A stretch of 64,000 nucleotides of DNA. Origin: Anaerotignum sp. MB30-C6. Its GTDB lineage: Bacteria; Bacillota; Clostridia; Lachnospirales; Anaerotignaceae. Where the stretch lies: the NCBI RefSeq assembly GCF_030908465.1, contig NZ_CP133078.1, positions 2,728,001 through 2,792,000 on the forward strand. The letters run 5' to 3'. This document shows, piece by piece, positions 61,764-64,000 of this stretch. The first letter of the stretch is position 1. Every line of letters begins with the position of its first letter. Both the position numbers and the translations under genes were made by a program. The notes beneath the pieces are model-generated. The model saw only the letters and a list, made by a program, of their open reading frames with translations, was not told where the DNA came from and did no database searches.

Positions 61764-62210
61764 ATGTTAGAAAAAGCAATGATTCTCGCCGCAAACGCCC
61801 ATATGGGGCAGTTAGACAAAGGGGGGCACCCCTATATTTTGCATCCCATACGTGTTATGTTGGGCTGCAAAAATCTAGACGAAAAAGTGGTGGCCATACT
61901 TCACGATACATTGGAAGATTGCGATTTAACTGCCGATGATCTTTTAAGGGAAGGCTTCTCTGAGTATATTGTAGATGCCGTAGTGTGTCTTACCCGCAAT
62001 GAAAGCGATGACTATATGGAACATATTCAAGAAGTTGCAAAAAATCCTCTGGCAACGGTGGTAAAGCTTTCTGATTTGGCGGATAATATGGATTTAAATC
62101 GTCTTCCCGGTTTAACCCCAAAAGACTTTCAGCGATTAGAGCGGTACTTAAGGGCCAAACTGCTTTTAGAAGCTGAACAACAAAAAAGATGTTGCCTTAC
62201 CAATAAATAA
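61764..62210 (+). CDS. HD-domain hydrolase, RelA/SpoT-type
   Basis: A 148-residue protein equal to the hydrolase half of RelA/SpoT proteins. GQLDKGGHPYILHPIRVM (His near 33), VAILHDTLEDCDLT (HD pair near 54) and VVKLSDLADNMDLNR (Asp near 107) are the metal-binding motifs. It lacks the synthetase and TGS domains, so it may be a small alarmone hydrolase or an unrelated nucleotidase. AAGGAG lies upstream of the ATG. It is a single unit with its own terminator. Confidence 0.88.
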   Translation: MLEKAMILAANAHMGQLDKGGHPYILHPIRVMLGCKNLDEKVVAILHDTLEDCDLTADDLLREGFSEYIVDAVVCLTRNESDDYMEHIQEVAKNPLATVVKLSDLADNMDLNRLPGLTPKDFQRLERYLRAKLLLEAEQQKRCCLTNK

Positions 62211-62217
62211 AATTAGA

Positions 62218-62245
62218 AAGACTTCCCTTCGGGGAAGCCCTTTTT
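62218..62245 (+). terminator. Terminator of the HD hydrolase gene
   Basis: GACTTCCC pairs with GGGAAGCC (one mismatch) around TTCG, followed by TTTTT. Confidence 0.85.
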
Positions 62246-62390
62246 CCTATTCTATCTAAGTAGCCAGATTTCCTTTACGAAAAATCCTTATGAAATAGGC
62301 GCTGACCACACAGACAAAACATAACTCTTCGCCTTGATTCTGTGTTTCCTTTTTAAATTTAATTAAAAGCATAATTCTAAAAACGACAAC

Positions 62391-62422
62391 AAAAAACGAC
62401 TTCCAAACAGAAGCCGTTTTTT
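62391..62422 (-). terminator. Terminator of the stalk-domain protein gene
   Basis: AAAAAACGaCTTC pairs with GAAGcCGTTTTTT around a short loop, directly after the minus-strand stop. Confidence 0.85.
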
Positions 62423-62430
62423 CAGAATCA

Positions 62431-63339
62431 TTATACTAAAACATCAGAAGATACGTATAAGATACCATCAACCAACATAGCCGCAGCATCTGCAACCATT
62501 TCTTTATCGCCAATCACATACTTTGTTGTACCAATTGTAATTTCCATTGAAACGTCTTCATTTTCTACCAATACGGGCTTTGCCTTACCCTGCCATTTTA
62601 CATCATAACCCTTACCTTCCGCTGTATCACGTAAAGGAACCAATTCTGCCGTTTCTCCTTCTGTTTCATCTTCAACAACAGGCTTTTCTTCAAGAATCAA
62701 TACAAAAGAAGGATTGGTTTGGGCAGGAATACTTCTTGTTGTAATATCAAAGAATACAAGAGCATCTTTACCCTTAATGTCATCTGCCTTGAAAACTTTC
62801 TTTGTTCCCAATGAACTCTGAATTTCTGTATCTTCACTAATATTTAATACAAGCTTATCTTTTTCACTGAGCAGGTTTTCATCAAAAGATCCAACAACAA
62901 AGTTTCCTTTATCTGCATTTGCCACAACGGCAGTTACCTGTCCCAAGAATGGAGGCATACTCATACCCATGGGGCTGTTTACACCATAAATAACAGAAAC
63001 TTCCATACCTTCTGTTAACTGATCTGCTGTTAAGTAATCACCGCTTTCTCTATCCACAACTACTGTACTAGCAGAAACCATAAATCTTAAACCGCCGCTT
63101 TCGTTATCAATTAAAACTTCGTAGGAGCCATCTTCCGTTTTGCTTACGGAAACAATTTTACCATTCTGACTAATATATGCTGCTTCTTTTTCGGTTGTGT
63201 CACTTTCATCATTAGTTTCAGTTGCAATTAATAAATTTTCTGCGTTTTTCGTTTCTTTCGCCTGTGCAAAAGCCACTGTGCTTCCTACCATGGCAAACGC
63301 CATACCCATTGCCATTGCCTTATTCATATATCTTTTCAT
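62431..63339 (-). CDS. Secreted stalk-domain (copper amine oxidase N-like) protein
   Basis: About 302 residues. A signal peptide (1-27, core AMAMGMAFAMVGSTVAFA) is followed by a beta-rich region (about 45-215) with an OB-like YISQNGKIVSVSK segment. The C-terminus (about 232-302) matches half of the copper-amine-oxidase-N/stalk domain: PLRDTAEGKGYDVKWQGKAK and YVIGDKEMV. The same domain occurs at the start of the wall amidase at 14.7 kb, so the protein is probably wall-associated. The ATG at 63339 has GGAGG eight bases upstream and is preferred to two earlier ATGs. Confidence 0.82.
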   Translation of the reverse strand: MKRYMNKAMAMGMAFAMVGSTVAFAQAKETKNAENLLIATETNDESDTTEKEAAYISQNGKIVSVSKTEDGSYEVLIDNESGGLRFMVSASTVVVDRESGDYLTADQLTEGMEVSVIYGVNSPMGMSMPPFLGQVTAVVANADKGNFVVGSFDENLLSEKDKLVLNISEDTEIQSSLGTKKVFKADDIKGKDALVFFDITTRSIPAQTNPSFVLILEEKPVVEDETEGETAELVPLRDTAEGKGYDVKWQGKAKPVLVENEDVSMEITIGTTKYVIGDKEMVADAAAMLVDGILYVSSDVLV

Positions 63340-63630
63340 ATTCATTTCCTCCTTAGATTTCAATCAAAATTTATTTGTTGCTTATATATCCTAAGACGGC
63401 AGTCATTTCGTAAAAGTTCCAAAAACATATAAAAAATTATTATAAATTTTATATTTCTTATTTTATCTCAAATTTGAAAATTTATAGTACCAACTTTTTT
63501 TAGAAACAAAAATTGGGAATAGCCTTTGCTTATTTTCCAAATACTCTAGTAGATTACTATTATAAATTACCTTATTTTTTAAAATTTTACAGCATATCGA
63601 CAATTTATTGTACTTTCCACCACTTTATCG
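63340..63630. other. AT-rich divergent region, no gene seen
   Basis: Between the stalk protein and the permease promoter the sequence is strongly AT-rich. No coding frame with a ribosome site or known RNA motif was seen. Confidence 0.45.
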
Positions 63631-63659
63631 TTGCAAGGATAAAAAGAGGGTGCTATAAT
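63631..63659 (+). promoter_or_regulatory. Sigma-A promoter of the permease gene
   Basis: TTGCAA is followed after 17 bases by TATAAT. The transcript should begin near 63666, where a leader hairpin (GGCAC at 63666 with GTGCC at 63718, extended by AAAAC/GTTTT) starts. Confidence 0.7.
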
Positions 63660-63781
63660 CTTTCAGGCACAAAAAACCATATGTTAGATTCACAAGAACG
63701 AAAAACTATAGTTTTCCGTGCCCAAAGAAGTCATTATCCTATCAGTAATATTTACATTCATATTTTAAGGAGGTTATTATT

Positions 63782-64000
63782 TTGGAAAACCGAAAAATCA
63801 TACAGGTGGATGAAAAGGTACCTTTTTCCCTTCTTGCCCCCCTGTCCTTACAGCATATGTTCGCCATGTTTGGTGCAACTGTGTTAGTACCCTTCCTATT
63901 TGGTATCAATTCCGCTGTCGTTCTTTTTATGAACGGTCTTGGCACATTACTCTTTATTTTCATCACAAAAGGAAAAGCACCTGCTTACTTGGGTTCAAGT
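63782..64000 (+). CDS. Uracil/xanthine permease, N-terminal part (cut by window edge)
   Basis: A TTG at 63782, eight bases after GGAGG, opens a frame that continues to the window end (73 codons). The product begins MENRKIIQVDEKVPFSLLAP and continues with LSLQHMFAMFGATVLVPFLF, the highly conserved first helix of the UraA/PyrP/xanthine (NCS2) permease family, then FMNGLGTLLFIFIT and the GSS turn start. NCS2 proteins import nucleobases with protons. Uracil is the likely substrate (the VPFLFGIN start resembles UraA), but xanthine cannot be excluded. Confidence 0.88.
   Translation, partial: MENRKIIQVDEKVPFSLLAPLSLQHMFAMFGATVLVPFLFGINSAVVLFMNGLGTLLFIFITKGKAPAYLGSS

Noticed and set aside
61640-61939. 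99-codon frame at the start of the HD hydrolase gene
   Set aside because: Out of frame with the HD motifs and without a ribosome site.
63513-63887. 124-codon plus-strand frame overlapping the permease start
   Set aside because: It runs through the promoter and leader in another frame; the permease frame carries the family motifs.

Overview
The window reads as chromosome of a low-GC, anaerobic, probably spore-forming Clostridia bacterium (Lachnospirales or Anaerotignum-like). This is an inference. It rests on strong Shine-Dalgarno boxes, TTG/GTG starts, the oxygen-sensitive NrdD/NrdG reductase, YmxH- and YtaF-type sporulation-linked genes, a SAM-I riboswitch before metK and an EFR1-type ferredoxin. 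No phage, transposase or CRISPR array was recognised. Most of the window is housekeeping DNA in short operons, many closed by clear hairpin terminators.

Layout. 0-6.6 kb: CvpA-type membrane protein, DUF5711 protein, glycogen synthase, oligoendopeptidase F and an aberrant short cis-prenyltransferase homologue. 6.6-11.2 kb is the most accessory-looking part: GNAT, XRE regulator plus membrane protein, AraC regulator overlapping a stand-alone clpP, lipoprotein, L25/Ctc-like protein without a normal start codon, and a zinc-ribbon protein. 11.2-11.8 kb: six tRNA genes (Leu, and an Arg-Gly-Arg-Gly-Arg tandem). 12-14.5 kb: rph-rdgB-yfcE operon and an ABC-permease-like protein. 14.7-24.8 kb: stalk/AMIN/Amidase_3 wall amidase, Lon-family protease, rimI-tsaB-tsaE with an upstream membrane-anchored protein whose 5' end carries eleven TGTGGA motifs, and an M23 endopeptidase behind a WalR-type box. 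25-31 kb: addA without addB, unknown small genes, a duplicated Gly/Cys-rich miniprotein, nrdR and a YlmC/YmxH protein. 31.2-34.3 kb: nrdD-nrdG behind tandem NrdR boxes.

34.3-42.8 kb: histidine kinase and response regulator divergent from a glycosyltransferase, DUF2812 protein, Fur/PerR regulator, trmL, a soluble PocR-domain chemoreceptor-like protein and a Nif11-leader-like small protein. 43-50 kb: PLP acyltransferase, Ca2+-type P-ATPase, YtaF, TipA-type MerR regulator and adenosine deaminase. 50-57 kb: DUF1846 protein, recD2-comFC and metK with its SAM riboswitch. 57-64 kb: two DNA repair genes, an intergenic region rich in inverted and direct repeats, an MntR/DtxR regulator, a polysaccharide deacetylase lipoprotein, EFR1 ferredoxin, an HD hydrolase, a secreted stalk-domain protein and the first 73 codons of a uracil/xanthine permease.

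Main functional links. nrdR lies divergent to nrdDG, and the promoter carries two matching operator boxes. The response regulator faces a glycosyltransferase across phased TTAAG repeats. Three wall enzymes (amidase, M23 peptidase, deacetylase) suggest envelope remodelling, with the M23 gene a likely WalR target. I found no single clearly new multi-gene defence or biosynthetic system. The best unexplained signals are the DnaA-box-like cluster inside the gene at 21-23 kb, the AraC-ClpP coupled pair, the Gly/Cys miniprotein and the orphan Nif11-like peptide.
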